A stretch of 64,000 nt of DNA, from positions 13,249-77,248 of the forward strand of contig CAZWYF010000015.1 in NCBI GenBank assembly GCA_964637835.1. The letters are read 5' to 3'. This DNA comes from Glo-17 sp964637835. Its GTDB lineage: Bacteria > Krumholzibacteriota > Krumholzibacteriia > LZORAL124-64-63. A model generated the notes under the pieces. It searched no databases. It worked only from the letters and a program-made list of their open reading frames with translations, and was not told the origin of the DNA. Made by a program: the position numbers and the translations under genes. Below are positions 1 through 8,363 of the stretch, one piece after another; positions within the stretch are counted from its first letter, which is position 1; the number at the start of each line of letters is the position of its first letter.

Positions 1-2
1 CC

Positions 3-395
3 AGCAGCTTCGAGAACTCCACGCCGGCCACCGCGGCCCAGACCGCTGCCGACCGCGAGGCCGACGGCGCCAACATCTTCGCCTATCCGAACCCGGCCAC
101 CCGCGAGGCGCTGTCCGAGTTCCAGCAGCTGTTCCCCAGCGGGGACGATCCCACGGGCGTGCGCGTGGCCTTCGCCAACCTGCCCCGCGCACGCAACACC
201 ATCAAGATCTACACGCTCAGCGGCGACCTCGTGGAGACCATCGAGCACGACGGCACGCAGGGCTACGGTGAGGCTTCCTGGAACCTCATCAGTCGCAACG
301 GCCAGGAAGTGGTCAGCGGCATCTACATGTACGTGGTCCAGTCGGACGACGACCGGTTCGATGATTTCATCGGCAAGTTCGTGGTGGTGAGGTAA
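3..395 (+). CDS. C-terminal end of a secreted protein with FlgD/T9SS-type sorting domain (5' truncated)
   Basis: The frame is open from the left edge, so only the last 130 codons are present. They contain YPNP, then IKIYTLSGDLVETI, then NGQEVVSGIYMYVV and a short terminal strand. This pattern is typical of the C-terminal Ig-like sandwich shared by FlgD-like and type-A T9SS sorting domains of FCB-group bacteria. In those families the domain sits at the end of large secreted or surface proteins and is the export or anchoring signal. What the missing N-terminal part does cannot be told. A PorV/PorQ-like gene starts 58 bp downstream, which fits surface export. Confidence 0.75.
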   Translation, partial: SSFENSTPATAAQTAADREADGANIFAYPNPATREALSEFQQLFPSGDDPTGVRVAFANLPRARNTIKIYTLSGDLVETIEHDGTQGYGEASWNLISRNGQEVVSGIYMYVVQSDDDRFDDFIGKFVVVR

Positions 396-453
396 TCCCG
401 CTGCGACGGATCAGGCAAGCACGTTCCGTCTCGCGACGGACCTGGAGGAAACC

Positions 454-1386
454 ATGAAGCGCATTGCCCTGTTGCTGGCCACCCTGATGATGCTCTCCGG
501 GGCCGCCTTCGGCGAACAGTTCGCCAAGGTCGGCACCTTCGGGGCGCAGTTCCTCAAGATCGGGGTCAGCGCGCGTGCCACCGGGATGGGGTCGGCCTTC
601 ACCGGCGTGGCCGATGACGCGAACAGCGTCTTCTGGAACCCCGGTGGCCTGGTGAACGTGGTGACCAACGAGGTGGACATCAACCACGTCGAGTGGCCCG
701 CGGACATCAACATCACCAGCATCGTCCTGGCCACCAATCCGCGGTCCATCCCCGGCACCATCGCGCTGTCGGCACGGTCGGTCTGGCTCGATCCCATGCT
801 GGTGCGGACCGGCTACGAGCCCAACGGCAATGGCCAGCACTTCGATGCCGGGGCGTCCACGTTCGGCTTCAGCTACGCACGGTTCTGGACCGACAAGTTC
901 TCGGCCGGCTTCACCCTCAACTACGTGCACGAGGGGCTGGCCGAGTCCTCGGTCAACACCGTCGGCTTCGACTTCGGCATCATGTACCGCATCGGTGTCC
1001 AGGGGCTGAAGCTGGGCATGGTGATCCAGAACCTGGGCGGCAAGATGACCTTCGACGAGACCGAGTCGAAGATGCCCACCACGTTCAAGGTGGGGGCGAG
1101 CTTCGTGCCCATCCACACGGATCATCACAAGCTCCTGTTCGCCACCGAGTTCTCGCATCCCAGCGACAACAAGGAACGGGCGAACGTCGGTGCGGAGTAC
1201 ACCCTGAACAAGACGTTCCACGGCCGGCTCGGCTACCACATCAACTACGACACCGATGGCCTGGCCCTCGGCTTCGGCGCCGCGCTGCGGACCGGCGAGG
1301 AGACCAAGCTCCAGCTGGATTACAGCGCCGTGGACATGGGGCCGCTGCAGTACGTGCACCGCCTGACATTGACGGTGGTCTACTAG
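454..1386 (+). CDS. PorV/PorQ-family outer-membrane protein
   Basis: This 310-aa protein has a signal peptide (MKRIALLLATLMMLSGAAFG, cut near residue 20). The rest is a run of amphipathic strands and Gly/aromatic turns as in FadL-like beta-barrels, including SARATGMGSAFTGVADDANS near the N-terminus and VFWNPGGL, both characteristic of the PorV/PorQ family. Known members are outer-membrane barrels; some (PorV/LptO) act as the shuttle in type IX secretion, many others have no assigned role. GGAGGA lies 5 bases before the ATG and decides the start. The preceding gene ends in a sorting domain, so the two may be partners. The exact role is inference. Confidence 0.8.
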   Translation: MKRIALLLATLMMLSGAAFGEQFAKVGTFGAQFLKIGVSARATGMGSAFTGVADDANSVFWNPGGLVNVVTNEVDINHVEWPADINITSIVLATNPRSIPGTIALSARSVWLDPMLVRTGYEPNGNGQHFDAGASTFGFSYARFWTDKFSAGFTLNYVHEGLAESSVNTVGFDFGIMYRIGVQGLKLGMVIQNLGGKMTFDETESKMPTTFKVGASFVPIHTDHHKLLFATEFSHPSDNKERANVGAEYTLNKTFHGRLGYHINYDTDGLALGFGAALRTGEETKLQLDYSAVDMGPLQYVHRLTLTVVY

Positions 1387-1454
1387 CGACGGCGCCGCGG
1401 GGCCGGGACCCTGATCCCCCGGCCGAGCGGAACCTTCTCCAGGTCGCGCCGCCA

Positions 1455-1490
1455 CCGGCCCCGCCAGTTCGCTGGCGGGGCCGGTCTTTT
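1455..1490 (+). terminator. Intrinsic terminator after the PorV-like gene
   Basis: A perfect 13-bp GC-rich stem (1455-1467 with 1472-1484) is closed by a TTCG tetraloop and followed by TCTTTT. It lies 68 bp after the stop codon and before the next gene. Confidence 0.85.
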
Positions 1491-1581
1491 CCCCGCCGCT
1501 CCGTTTCCGTATCTTGAGGTCACGCCCGGCACCGCGTACGGCGCCGGCCGGGTCGCCGAACCCCCAGCCCAGGGAGGCATC

Positions 1582-3228
1582 ATGCAGAGGCCCTCGCTCT
1601 CGTCGCCCGTGCCCACGTGTGGGCTCGCATGGTCGGTGGCGGCCGCGCTGTTCGCGGTGCTCCTGCTGGCCGGCCCGGCTGCCGCCGGCTGGCTACGTCC
1701 GGTCACGGGGGAGGGGAATTTCCGGTTCGTGTGCGACGCGGTGACCCTGCCCGGCGGTGCCGGTGGCCAGGACGTGGTGGTGATGGTCGCGGTGGAACAC
1801 CGGGAGATCACCTTCGAGGACGACGCCGGCCGGCCGCGGGCGCGCGTGCGCGTGCAGGCCCGCCTGGTGGCGCCCGACGGCCGCGAGGCCGCCCTGGAGA
1901 CCACCGTGCGGCTGGACGCTGCGGATGCCGGGGACGCGTCCTCGCCCACGTTGCGGCAGGAGTTCCCGGTGGTGCTGCGCGGCGTCCCCTTCGACAGCGG
2001 CACGCTCACCGTGACCCTCGACGACCTCAACCGCCGGCGGCCCGGCTTCGCCAACCTCGGTTCCGATCGCAAGGCCCGGTCCACGGCCCGGGCCGAGTGG
2101 TATGCGCCGCCCGCCCGTGCGCCCCGCGGCCTCTCGGTGGGAGACGCCGTCTTCCTCGCCCACGCGCCCATCCGCACGTGGGAGCGCACCGGCCGGCCGG
2201 TGGCGCCGGGAGCGGGAATCGGCCCCTGGGACCATGTCCATCCGGTGCGCCGGTACGGTCTCGAGGTCCCGGCGCTGCAGCTGTACTTCATGGTGGAACC
2301 GCCGGTGCTGGTGGAGGACCGGGCACGTGCCGCGGCCCGGCCGCTGCGGCTGGAGATCGCCAGCGACCACCTGGACTTCGCCCTGCTGGACACCTTCTCC
2401 CTCGCGCCCGGCGAGCAGCGGGCCCTGACGGCCGGACATCCCGTGGCGGTCTACTGGGAGATGGACGCCGGTGGCCTGCCGCCCGGTGCGTTCCGGCTCG
2501 GCATCGCGCCGCTGGACTCGGTCGGCCGTGGCCTGCTCACGGGCTTCGACATGGTCTGGAGCCTGCAGCAGCTGGCCCGTCCGCTGGATCGGCTCCTCGG
2601 CGAGGGCCGCACGGTGCTGCTCGGCGAGCAGCTCGACCGCTTCGAGGCCGCGCCCCGCGTGGAGAAGGAATTGATCCTCGAGGAGTTCTGGGCGGCGCAG
2701 GATCCGACGCCGGAGGACCCGTACAACGAGGTCGAGGCCGAGTTCCAGCGCCGGATGTCCTACGTCGAGACCTATCTCGGCGGCCTGACCGCCGAAGGCC
2801 CGGCCGACCCTCGAGGCAAGATCTACCTGCTGCTCGGCGAGCCGGACGGGATCCGCGAGGAGCCGGTGCCGCTGAACCGGAACGCCCTGGAGGACGCGCG
2901 GATCATGGTCTACCAGCGTTATGCCCCCGAGCGGGTGGGAGAGATGGTCCGCGGCGGTGCCCTCGACAGTCCGCAGGACCTCACCGGCGAGTTCAGCGGC
3001 GCCATCCCCATGCCCTACTCCTACCTCGCCGACAAGGACATCCGGGCGAACAAGACCGCGGCCGGCACCCGCACGTTCCAGCTCTGGCGCTACGACGACG
3101 CTGGCGACCAGCTCTTCCTGAACTCCTATTCGGGCCAGGGCGGGGGCCTGCGGTTCCTGTTCGTCGACAAGACCGGCGACGGACGTTACGTGCTCGATTC
3201 CGACAACACGCGGCTGGAAGGCAGCTGA
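1582..3228 (+). CDS. Secreted GWxTD-domain protein
   Basis: The 548-aa product begins with a signal peptide (hydrophobic core about residues 18-31, cut after PAAA near residue 35). A beta-rich region follows. From about residue 360 comes the GWxTD-type domain: an EEFWAAQDPTPEDPYNE stretch, an EFQRRMSYVETYL helix, then RGKIYLLLGEPD near residue 410. In this copy the name-giving GWxTD motif has decayed to GPADPRG. The family is common in Bacteroidetes, Krumholzibacteria-like and related phyla and has no known function. The start has GGGAGG about 6 bases upstream. A second GWxTD protein lies at 8344. Placement in the family is good; the role is unknown. Confidence 0.75.
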   Translation: MQRPSLSSPVPTCGLAWSVAAALFAVLLLAGPAAAGWLRPVTGEGNFRFVCDAVTLPGGAGGQDVVVMVAVEHREITFEDDAGRPRARVRVQARLVAPDGREAALETTVRLDAADAGDASSPTLRQEFPVVLRGVPFDSGTLTVTLDDLNRRRPGFANLGSDRKARSTARAEWYAPPARAPRGLSVGDAVFLAHAPIRTWERTGRPVAPGAGIGPWDHVHPVRRYGLEVPALQLYFMVEPPVLVEDRARAAARPLRLEIASDHLDFALLDTFSLAPGEQRALTAGHPVAVYWEMDAGGLPPGAFRLGIAPLDSVGRGLLTGFDMVWSLQQLARPLDRLLGEGRTVLLGEQLDRFEAAPRVEKELILEEFWAAQDPTPEDPYNEVEAEFQRRMSYVETYLGGLTAEGPADPRGKIYLLLGEPDGIREEPVPLNRNALEDARIMVYQRYAPERVGEMVRGGALDSPQDLTGEFSGAIPMPYSYLADKDIRANKTAAGTRTFQLWRYDDAGDQLFLNSYSGQGGGLRFLFVDKTGDGRYVLDSDNTRLEGS

Positions 3229-3298
3229 GCCGGAATCCCGCCCCGATGCGTGGTTTCGGCGCGGCAAACGCGAAGAATGGTTTGACTTGGGTGGTCGG

Positions 3299-3328
3299 TT
3301 GACACTAATTAACTGACGTCGATATACT
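3299..3328 (+). promoter_or_regulatory. Sigma70-type promoter of the exbB operon
   Basis: TTGACA (3299-3304) is followed after 18 bp by TATACT (3323-3328). The surrounding sequence is unusually AT-rich for this genome. Initiation near 3335 would give a leader of about 150 bases before exbB. Confidence 0.75.
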
Positions 3329-3482
3329 GCCGAAATTCGGCGGTCGAGAGGGTTCCCTGGGCGCGCTCGAGCCCGGTCGCGGGGCCCGCTCACGGCGGAG
3401 GAGAGGCCCGGAGCCCCACCTGCGGCCCGCCCTCCGAGCGACCAACCCGTCCGGGTCCCACATGGAAAGGGAGACTTTGGCA

Positions 3483-4370
3483 ATGGCTCGTCACGCTACG
3501 CTGAAACACGCTTGCTTCGTTCTGCTGTGCCTGGGGTTGATCTCCGCCGCCATGACGGCGCCGGTGCTGGCCCAGGAGGAGGCGGACGAGGACGCCGCGA
3601 ACCAGGCGCGCATGGAGCGCTACGAGGAGATCAACGCCCCCACCGACTCGCTCGGGTTCGCGGTCTCGGCCACCGACTCCGCCAACCTCTACGTACCGGT
3701 ACCCGAGGAGCGCGGCGGGCTGATGGGCATGGTGGAGAACAGCCCCATCGCCGACACCGGCTTCGGCCAGCTGTTCCTCAAGGGCGGCAACTTCATGTGG
3801 TGGCTGCTGACCATCGCGGTCATCGGTCTGGTGTTCATCGTCGAGCGCCTGATCACCCTGAGCCGCGCCAAGGTCAACACCCGCAAGCTCATCGGCACGG
3901 TGATCACCACGCTGAAGACCGAGGGCGTCCAGGCGGCGGCCGAGGAGTGCCAGAAGTGGCGTGGTCCCATCGCGGCGATCCTCTACAGCGGCCTGCAGAA
4001 GGCCGACCGGGGCGACGAGGCCGTTGAGAAGGCCATCGGCACCGCGGGCGTCATCGAGATGAGCTTCCTCGAGCGCGGTCTGGTGTGGATCTCCTCGGTG
4101 ACCACCACCGCGCCGCTGGTGGGCTTCCTCGGTACCGTGTCCGGTATGATCAACGCCTTCGAGGCCATCGCCCAGAGCGACCAGGTGAACGCCAAGCTGG
4201 TGGCGTCCGGTATCTCCGAGGCGCTCATCACCACCGCCACCGGCCTGATCATCGCGATCCCGACGACCATCGGCTACAACTACTTCGTCTCGGCCATCGA
4301 CCGCTTCACCATCGAGATGGAGGAGGCGGCCATGGAGCTGATCGAGGCGCTGGATACGATGAAGCCCTAG
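3483..4370 (+). CDS. exbB: MotA/TolQ/ExbB-family proton channel protein
   Basis: A 295-aa inner-membrane subunit that, with ExbD, forms the proton-driven motor energising TonB (or a Tol-like partner). An N-terminal signal-like hydrophobic stretch ends in VLAQEE. The three conserved membrane helices follow: FMWWLLTIAVIGLVFIVERL (about residue 105), the TAPLVGFLGTVSGMINAFEA segment (about 208-230) and ATGLIIAIPTTIGYNYF (about 250). The last two are the family signature. The extra N-terminal periplasmic region of about 75 residues is common in FCB-type ExbB. The ATG at 3483 is preferred over one at 3462 because GGGAG lies between them at normal spacing. Two exbD genes and tonB follow. Confidence 0.9.
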   Translation: MARHATLKHACFVLLCLGLISAAMTAPVLAQEEADEDAANQARMERYEEINAPTDSLGFAVSATDSANLYVPVPEERGGLMGMVENSPIADTGFGQLFLKGGNFMWWLLTIAVIGLVFIVERLITLSRAKVNTRKLIGTVITTLKTEGVQAAAEECQKWRGPIAAILYSGLQKADRGDEAVEKAIGTAGVIEMSFLERGLVWISSVTTTAPLVGFLGTVSGMINAFEAIAQSDQVNAKLVASGISEALITTATGLIIAIPTTIGYNYFVSAIDRFTIEMEEAAMELIEALDTMKP

Positions 4371-4438
4371 TGGCGCTCCGCGTCGCCTGGTCGTCGAGGA
4401 TCCGGAGTACCGGTTGATCTGGGAGTGAGGAGTCCGGC

Positions 4439-4861
4439 ATGGCCGTGTTCAAGAAGAAGAAGGGGCGCGGATCACTGGGAGAGGTCACCATGGCCTCGAC
4501 CAGCGACATCTCCTTCCTGCTGCTGATCTTCTTCATCGTCTCGACCATCTTCGCCGAGGAGCAGGGCCTGATCATGATCCTGCCGGGCAAGCAGGAGACG
4601 CAGGAAGACATCGTGAAGGTGGCGGAGTCCAACATCGCCACGCTGCGCATCAACTACGACAACAGCCTGACCCTGGACCGAAAACCCATCGAGATTGCCC
4701 AGATCAAGAGCCTCGTCGAGGCGCGCATCCTGGCCAACGAGAAGACCGTGGTGGTGCTGGAGACGCACCCGGACGCGCATTACGGCATCATGGTGGGTGC
4801 TCTGGACGAGTTGAAGCTGGCCAACGCCCGCAAGCTGACCTTGAAGACGAGCGGGAGGTAG
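4439..4861 (+). CDS. exbD: ExbD/TolR-family biopolymer transport protein (first copy)
   Basis: A 140-aa protein with a short basic cytoplasmic tail (KKKKGRG), one membrane helix at about residues 22-42 (SDISFLLLIFFIVSTIF) with the conserved proton-path Asp at its start, and a periplasmic domain ending in the usual beta strand. GGAGTGAGGAG lies upstream of the ATG. It pairs with ExbB (3483). A second, different ExbD follows 4 bp later; paired exbD genes are usual in Bacteroidetes-type Ton systems. Confidence 0.9.
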   Translation: MAVFKKKKGRGSLGEVTMASTSDISFLLLIFFIVSTIFAEEQGLIMILPGKQETQEDIVKVAESNIATLRINYDNSLTLDRKPIEIAQIKSLVEARILANEKTVVVLETHPDAHYGIMVGALDELKLANARKLTLKTSGR

Positions 4862-4865
4862 CGGC

Positions 4866-5294
4866 ATGGCCCTCGATTTCAATCGCACCGCGAAGAAGGA
4901 GCCGTTCATCCCGACGTCGTCCATGGGCGACATCGTGTTCCTGCTGCTCATCTTCTTCATGGTGACCACCGTCTTCCGCAAGGAGACCGGCCTGCCCGTG
5001 GAGCTGCCGAGGGCGGAGGCCGGCGAGGAAGCCGATCGCGAGCTGGTCTCGAACATCTACATCGACCGCGTGGGGCGCATCTCCGTGGACGACCGCATGG
5101 TCCAGGTCAAGCACATCGCCGACATCTTCGGCACCAAGATCCAGGAGAACCCCCAGCTCATCGTGGCGTTCAAGACCGACAATCTGACTCCCTACGGGAC
5201 GGTGAGCGACGTCATGGAGGCGTTGAAGGAGGTCAATGCCGTGCGCGTCCTCTTCAACAACGACGTCGAGATCAACCCGCCCGCGAAGTACTAG
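4866..5294 (+). CDS. exbD: ExbD/TolR-family biopolymer transport protein (second copy)
   Basis: A 142-aa ExbD paralogue with the helix GDIVFLLLIFFMVTTVF (about residues 21-37), including the conserved Asp, followed by a TolR-like periplasmic domain. It differs clearly from the first copy outside the helix, so the pair probably forms a heteromeric motor; this is inference. It ends 7 bp before the tonB start and is surely in the same transcript. Confidence 0.9.
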   Translation: MALDFNRTAKKEPFIPTSSMGDIVFLLLIFFMVTTVFRKETGLPVELPRAEAGEEADRELVSNIYIDRVGRISVDDRMVQVKHIADIFGTKIQENPQLIVAFKTDNLTPYGTVSDVMEALKEVNAVRVLFNNDVEINPPAKY

Positions 5295-5301
5295 GAGCGC
5301 C

Positions 5302-5958
5302 ATGGCGACCGAAACCCACCAGCAGATCGTCTGGTCGGCCAACACCGAGTTCAAGGCGCAGTACAACAAGACGCTGCGCTGGTCGGTGCTCATCGCGCTG
5401 CTCATCACGATCGTGGCCTTCATCGTCTCGCCGGAGATCACCTTCGAGCCGTACAAGCTGCGGCAGGAGGAGATCGAGGTGGTGGACATCGAGGATCAGC
5501 CCGAGGACTTCGAGCTGCCGCCGCCGCCCCAGGAGGCCCCGCCGCCACCCAAGGCGATCGAGGCCGCCCCGGACGAGGAGGTCACCGAAGACGTGGACAT
5601 CGCCGACACCTTCGTGGACTTCGATCAGGCCCTGACCAGCGGCATGCAGACCTACGACCTCTCCGGCGGCGACGAGGGCTTCGTGGTCAGCCAGGAGAAG
5701 CCCACGATCGTCAAGTTCGTCCAGCCGGAGTATCCGGAGATGGCCCGGCTCTCGCAGATGCAGGGCACGGTGGTGGTCAAGATCCTGGTGGGGCCGGACG
5801 GCAACGTCATGGACGCCCAGATCCTCAAGGGGATCCACCCCATGCTCGACCGCGAGGCCCTCAAGGCCGCGCGCAAGACCCGGTGGAAGCCGGGCAAGCA
5901 GCGCAACATCCCGGTGAAGGCCTGGATGGCGCTGCCCTACAACTTCACCCTGCGCTAG
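5302..5958 (+). CDS. tonB: TonB-family energy transducer
   Basis: A 218-aa protein with one N-terminal membrane anchor (WSVLIALLITIVAFIVS, about residues 25-41), an acidic and proline-rich periplasmic linker (ELPPPPQEAPPPPKAIEA), and a TonB C-terminal domain from about residue 130 (VQPEYPEMARLSQMQGTVVV ... GIHPMLDREALKAARKTRWK). The ATG at 5302, preceded by TAGGAG from the end of exbD, gives the normal length; an upstream in-frame ATG at 5236 would overlap exbD. The protein passes proton-motive energy to outer-membrane receptors. No TonB-dependent receptor lies in this window. Confidence 0.9.
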   Translation: MATETHQQIVWSANTEFKAQYNKTLRWSVLIALLITIVAFIVSPEITFEPYKLRQEEIEVVDIEDQPEDFELPPPPQEAPPPPKAIEAAPDEEVTEDVDIADTFVDFDQALTSGMQTYDLSGGDEGFVVSQEKPTIVKFVQPEYPEMARLSQMQGTVVVKILVGPDGNVMDAQILKGIHPMLDREALKAARKTRWKPGKQRNIPVKAWMALPYNFTLR

Positions 5959-6019
5959 CGGCGGCCGGCACGCCGCCATGGCCTGCCCGATCGCGCCTCG
6001 CAGGGAACCTCGCACGGCC

Positions 6020-6044
6020 AGGCCGCGTCATCATGACGCGGCCT
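6020..6044 (+). terminator. Perfect hairpin after tonB, possible terminator
   Basis: An 11-bp perfect stem (6020-6030 with 6034-6044) has a 3-base loop and extends outward as GCAC/GTGC. There is no T-tract, so termination would be weak or factor-aided. The 255 bp between tonB and the TolC gene shows no other signal. Confidence 0.4.
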
Positions 6045-6213
6045 GTGCCGTCCCCGGGGCGGGTTCCGGCAACCTCCGGCGTCGAGGACCGTACCAGCGG
6101 AGATGGGCCGCCGCTGCGCCGATCAGCACTGGCCAGTCGCCCCCGGGCGGCCTTAGGATGACCGGGTCCGCCACCCGGCCGGATCACCACCATGTCTCGA
6201 GGAGAGCCCTTCC

Positions 6214-7662
6214 ATGCCACACCGCGCCTGCACCCGATCCGCCCTCATCGGCCTGCTCGTGGCCGCGGCCGCGGCCTTCACCGGCCTGCCGGTCGTGAGC
6301 GCCGCCCAGGACATCGACACCGCCGGCGTCCTGACCCTCCGCGACTGCGTGCGCATCGCCCTGCAGAGCAGCGCCAGTCTGCGGGTCCGCGCGGCGGAGA
6401 CCGACATCGCCGACCAGGACGTGCGCGCGGCCTGGGGCAGCTTCCTGCCCAACCTCTCGGCCTCGGGCTCCTGGAACAAATCGGAGCGCACCGACTTCGA
6501 CCTCGAGTCGCCCTTCTTCGTGGGCGCGTTCGACACGCTCTACGACTCCGCCGGCGACATGATCCTGCTGCCCACCACGCGCCAGGCGGGGACGGTGACC
6601 GAGGACGTCACCATCCGCTCGACCAGCAAGGACTGGTCGCTGTCGGCCAACCTCAACCTCTTCGACGGCCTCGCCAACGTGAACCGGCTGCAGGCCGCCC
6701 GGGCGAGCCGCGAGGCCAGCCTCCACAGCCGCCAGTACACCCGCGAGCTGGTGATCCAGAACGTGGCCGTGGCCTATTACAACCTGCTGCGCTTCCTCAA
6801 GCTACGGGAGGTCGCGGCCGAGACGCGCGATCAGGCGGCGGCCGAGCTCCAGCGCACCGAGACCTATTTCCGCCTCGGCAGCGCGGCCAAGAGCGACGTG
6901 CTGCAGCAGCGCGTCCGCCTCGAGCAGACCAAGTTCGACCTCGTGGTGGCCGACAACCAGGTGGAGAAGGCGGTGGCCGACCTCGCTCACGCCATGAACC
7001 AGCCCCTGGCCCGGCAGCTCGACGTGGACACCTCGCCCCTGGAGACCGAGCTCGCCCTCGAGGACATCGAGCAGCTCTACGCCGAGGCCATGGAGAACCG
7101 CCTGGACCTGCAGGCCGCGGCCGCCGACGCCGACGCCGCACACCAGACTGCCGCGGCGGCCACCGGTGCGCTGTTGCCGCGCGTGGACGTGTTCGCCCGC
7201 TATGCGCGGTCGTACAACGAGTCGCCCTACCGCTTCGGCTCGCAGGAGTCCGAGAGCATCCTCTGGGGCGGGCAGGTGTCCTGGGACATCTTCAATCGCT
7301 TCCAGAACTGGACGGGTCGCAGCCAGGCCAGGGCCCGCGCGCGCATCGCCGAGTACCAGCTGGAGCAGACCGAGCTGGACGCCCAGCTCGAGGTGCGGCA
7401 GTACTACAACGCCATGCGCGAGGCCGTGGAGAAGCACAACGTGGCCAGCGAGACCGTGGTGCAGGCCGAGGAGGAACTCCGCCTGGCCCAGGAGCGTTTC
7501 CGGGTGGGAGCGGGCACGCAGCTCGACCGCATCACCGCCGAGGTGAACCTGGCCTCGGCCCGGGCCGACGTCGTCCAGGCGGTGTGCGACTACCTCATCG
7601 CGCGGGCGCAGCTCTACCGCTCGGTGGGCCGCCTGAACCAGCTGGGACGGGATCTGCCTTGA
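6214..7662 (+). CDS. TolC-family outer-membrane efflux channel
   Basis: A 482-aa protein with a signal peptide (hydrophobic about residues 9-28, cut after VVSA). Two repeated OEP domains follow, visible as LTLRDCVRIALQSSASLRVR with a WGSFLPNLSASGSW strand, and later the matching ATGALLPRVDVFARYARSYN stretch. Long helices contain the usual ERFRVGAGTQLD motif. It should form a trimeric channel-tunnel for export of small molecules or proteins. GAGGAGAG lies 8 bases before the ATG. It is coupled by a TTGA overlap to an ABC ATPase gene, but no membrane-fusion protein or permease is present nearby, so the substrate is unknown. Confidence 0.88.
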   Translation: MPHRACTRSALIGLLVAAAAAFTGLPVVSAAQDIDTAGVLTLRDCVRIALQSSASLRVRAAETDIADQDVRAAWGSFLPNLSASGSWNKSERTDFDLESPFFVGAFDTLYDSAGDMILLPTTRQAGTVTEDVTIRSTSKDWSLSANLNLFDGLANVNRLQAARASREASLHSRQYTRELVIQNVAVAYYNLLRFLKLREVAAETRDQAAAELQRTETYFRLGSAAKSDVLQQRVRLEQTKFDLVVADNQVEKAVADLAHAMNQPLARQLDVDTSPLETELALEDIEQLYAEAMENRLDLQAAAADADAAHQTAAAATGALLPRVDVFARYARSYNESPYRFGSQESESILWGGQVSWDIFNRFQNWTGRSQARARARIAEYQLEQTELDAQLEVRQYYNAMREAVEKHNVASETVVQAEEELRLAQERFRVGAGTQLDRITAEVNLASARADVVQAVCDYLIARAQLYRSVGRLNQLGRDLP

Positions 7663-8363
7663 ACGAGGCGCCGCTGATCCGCCTGCGGGACATCCGCAAG
7701 ACCTACCGGGTGGGTACCCAGGAGGTCCACGCCGTCCGTGGCGTGGACCTCGACGTGGCCCGCGGCGAGTACCTGGCCATCATGGGCAGCTCGGGCTCGG
7801 GCAAGTCCACGCTGATGAACCTGCTCGGCTGCCTGGACACGCCCACCGCGGGCGTCTACGAGCTCGACGGCCGCGATGTGTCCGGGCTCAGCGAGGACGA
7901 GCTCGCGGCGGTCCGCAACCAGCAGGTGGGCTTCGTCTTCCAGACCTTCAATCTGTTGCCCCGCAGCACGGCCCAGCAGAACGTGGAGCTGCCCCTGGTC
8001 TACGCCGGCGTGGGCGCGGCCGAGCGCCGGGACCGGGCGGCGGTGGCGCTCCAGCAGGTCGGGCTGGCCGACCGTGGCCACCACCGGCCCAACGAGCTGA
8101 GCGGTGGCCAGCGCCAGCGGGTGGCCATCGCCCGTGCACTGGTGGGCGAACCCTCGCTCATCCTCGCCGACGAGCCCACCGGCAACCTGGATTCCCGCAC
8201 CAGCGAGGAGATCATGGCCCTGCTCGGCGAGCTCGACCGCGGTGGCCGTACCGTCATCCTGGTCACCCACGAGACGGACATCGCCGCGTTCACCCGCCGC
8301 ATCATCCGGCTCCACGACGGCGAGATCGCCGCCGACGAGCGCCATGAACCCCGGACGGTCTAG
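7659..8363 (+). CDS. LolD/MacB-type ABC transporter ATP-binding protein
   Basis: A 234-aa ATPase with Walker A GSSGSGKST (about residue 43), Q-loop VFQTFNLLP, signature LSGGQRQRVAIARAL, Walker B LILADEPTGNLDS and H-loop VTHE. Sequence style (NLLGCLDTPTAGVYELDG) is that of the LolD/MacB/FtsE group that drives lipoprotein release or type VII mechanotransmission. The start is a TTG overlapping the TGA of the TolC gene (TTGA) with GGGACGGGA just upstream; no better start exists. There is no cognate permease in the window. The next gene encodes a predicted lipoprotein, overlapping by 20 bp. Confidence 0.88.
   Translation: MNEAPLIRLRDIRKTYRVGTQEVHAVRGVDLDVARGEYLAIMGSSGSGKSTLMNLLGCLDTPTAGVYELDGRDVSGLSEDELAAVRNQQVGFVFQTFNLLPRSTAQQNVELPLVYAGVGAAERRDRAAVALQQVGLADRGHHRPNELSGGQRQRVAIARALVGEPSLILADEPTGNLDSRTSEEIMALLGELDRGGRTVILVTHETDIAAFTRRIIRLHDGEIAADERHEPRTV

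Noticed and set aside
5236..5301. Upstream in-frame start for tonB at 5236
   Set aside because: It would overlap the second exbD by 59 bp and add Ser/Arg-rich residues that are the shadow of exbD. The ATG at 5302 has TAGGAG before it.
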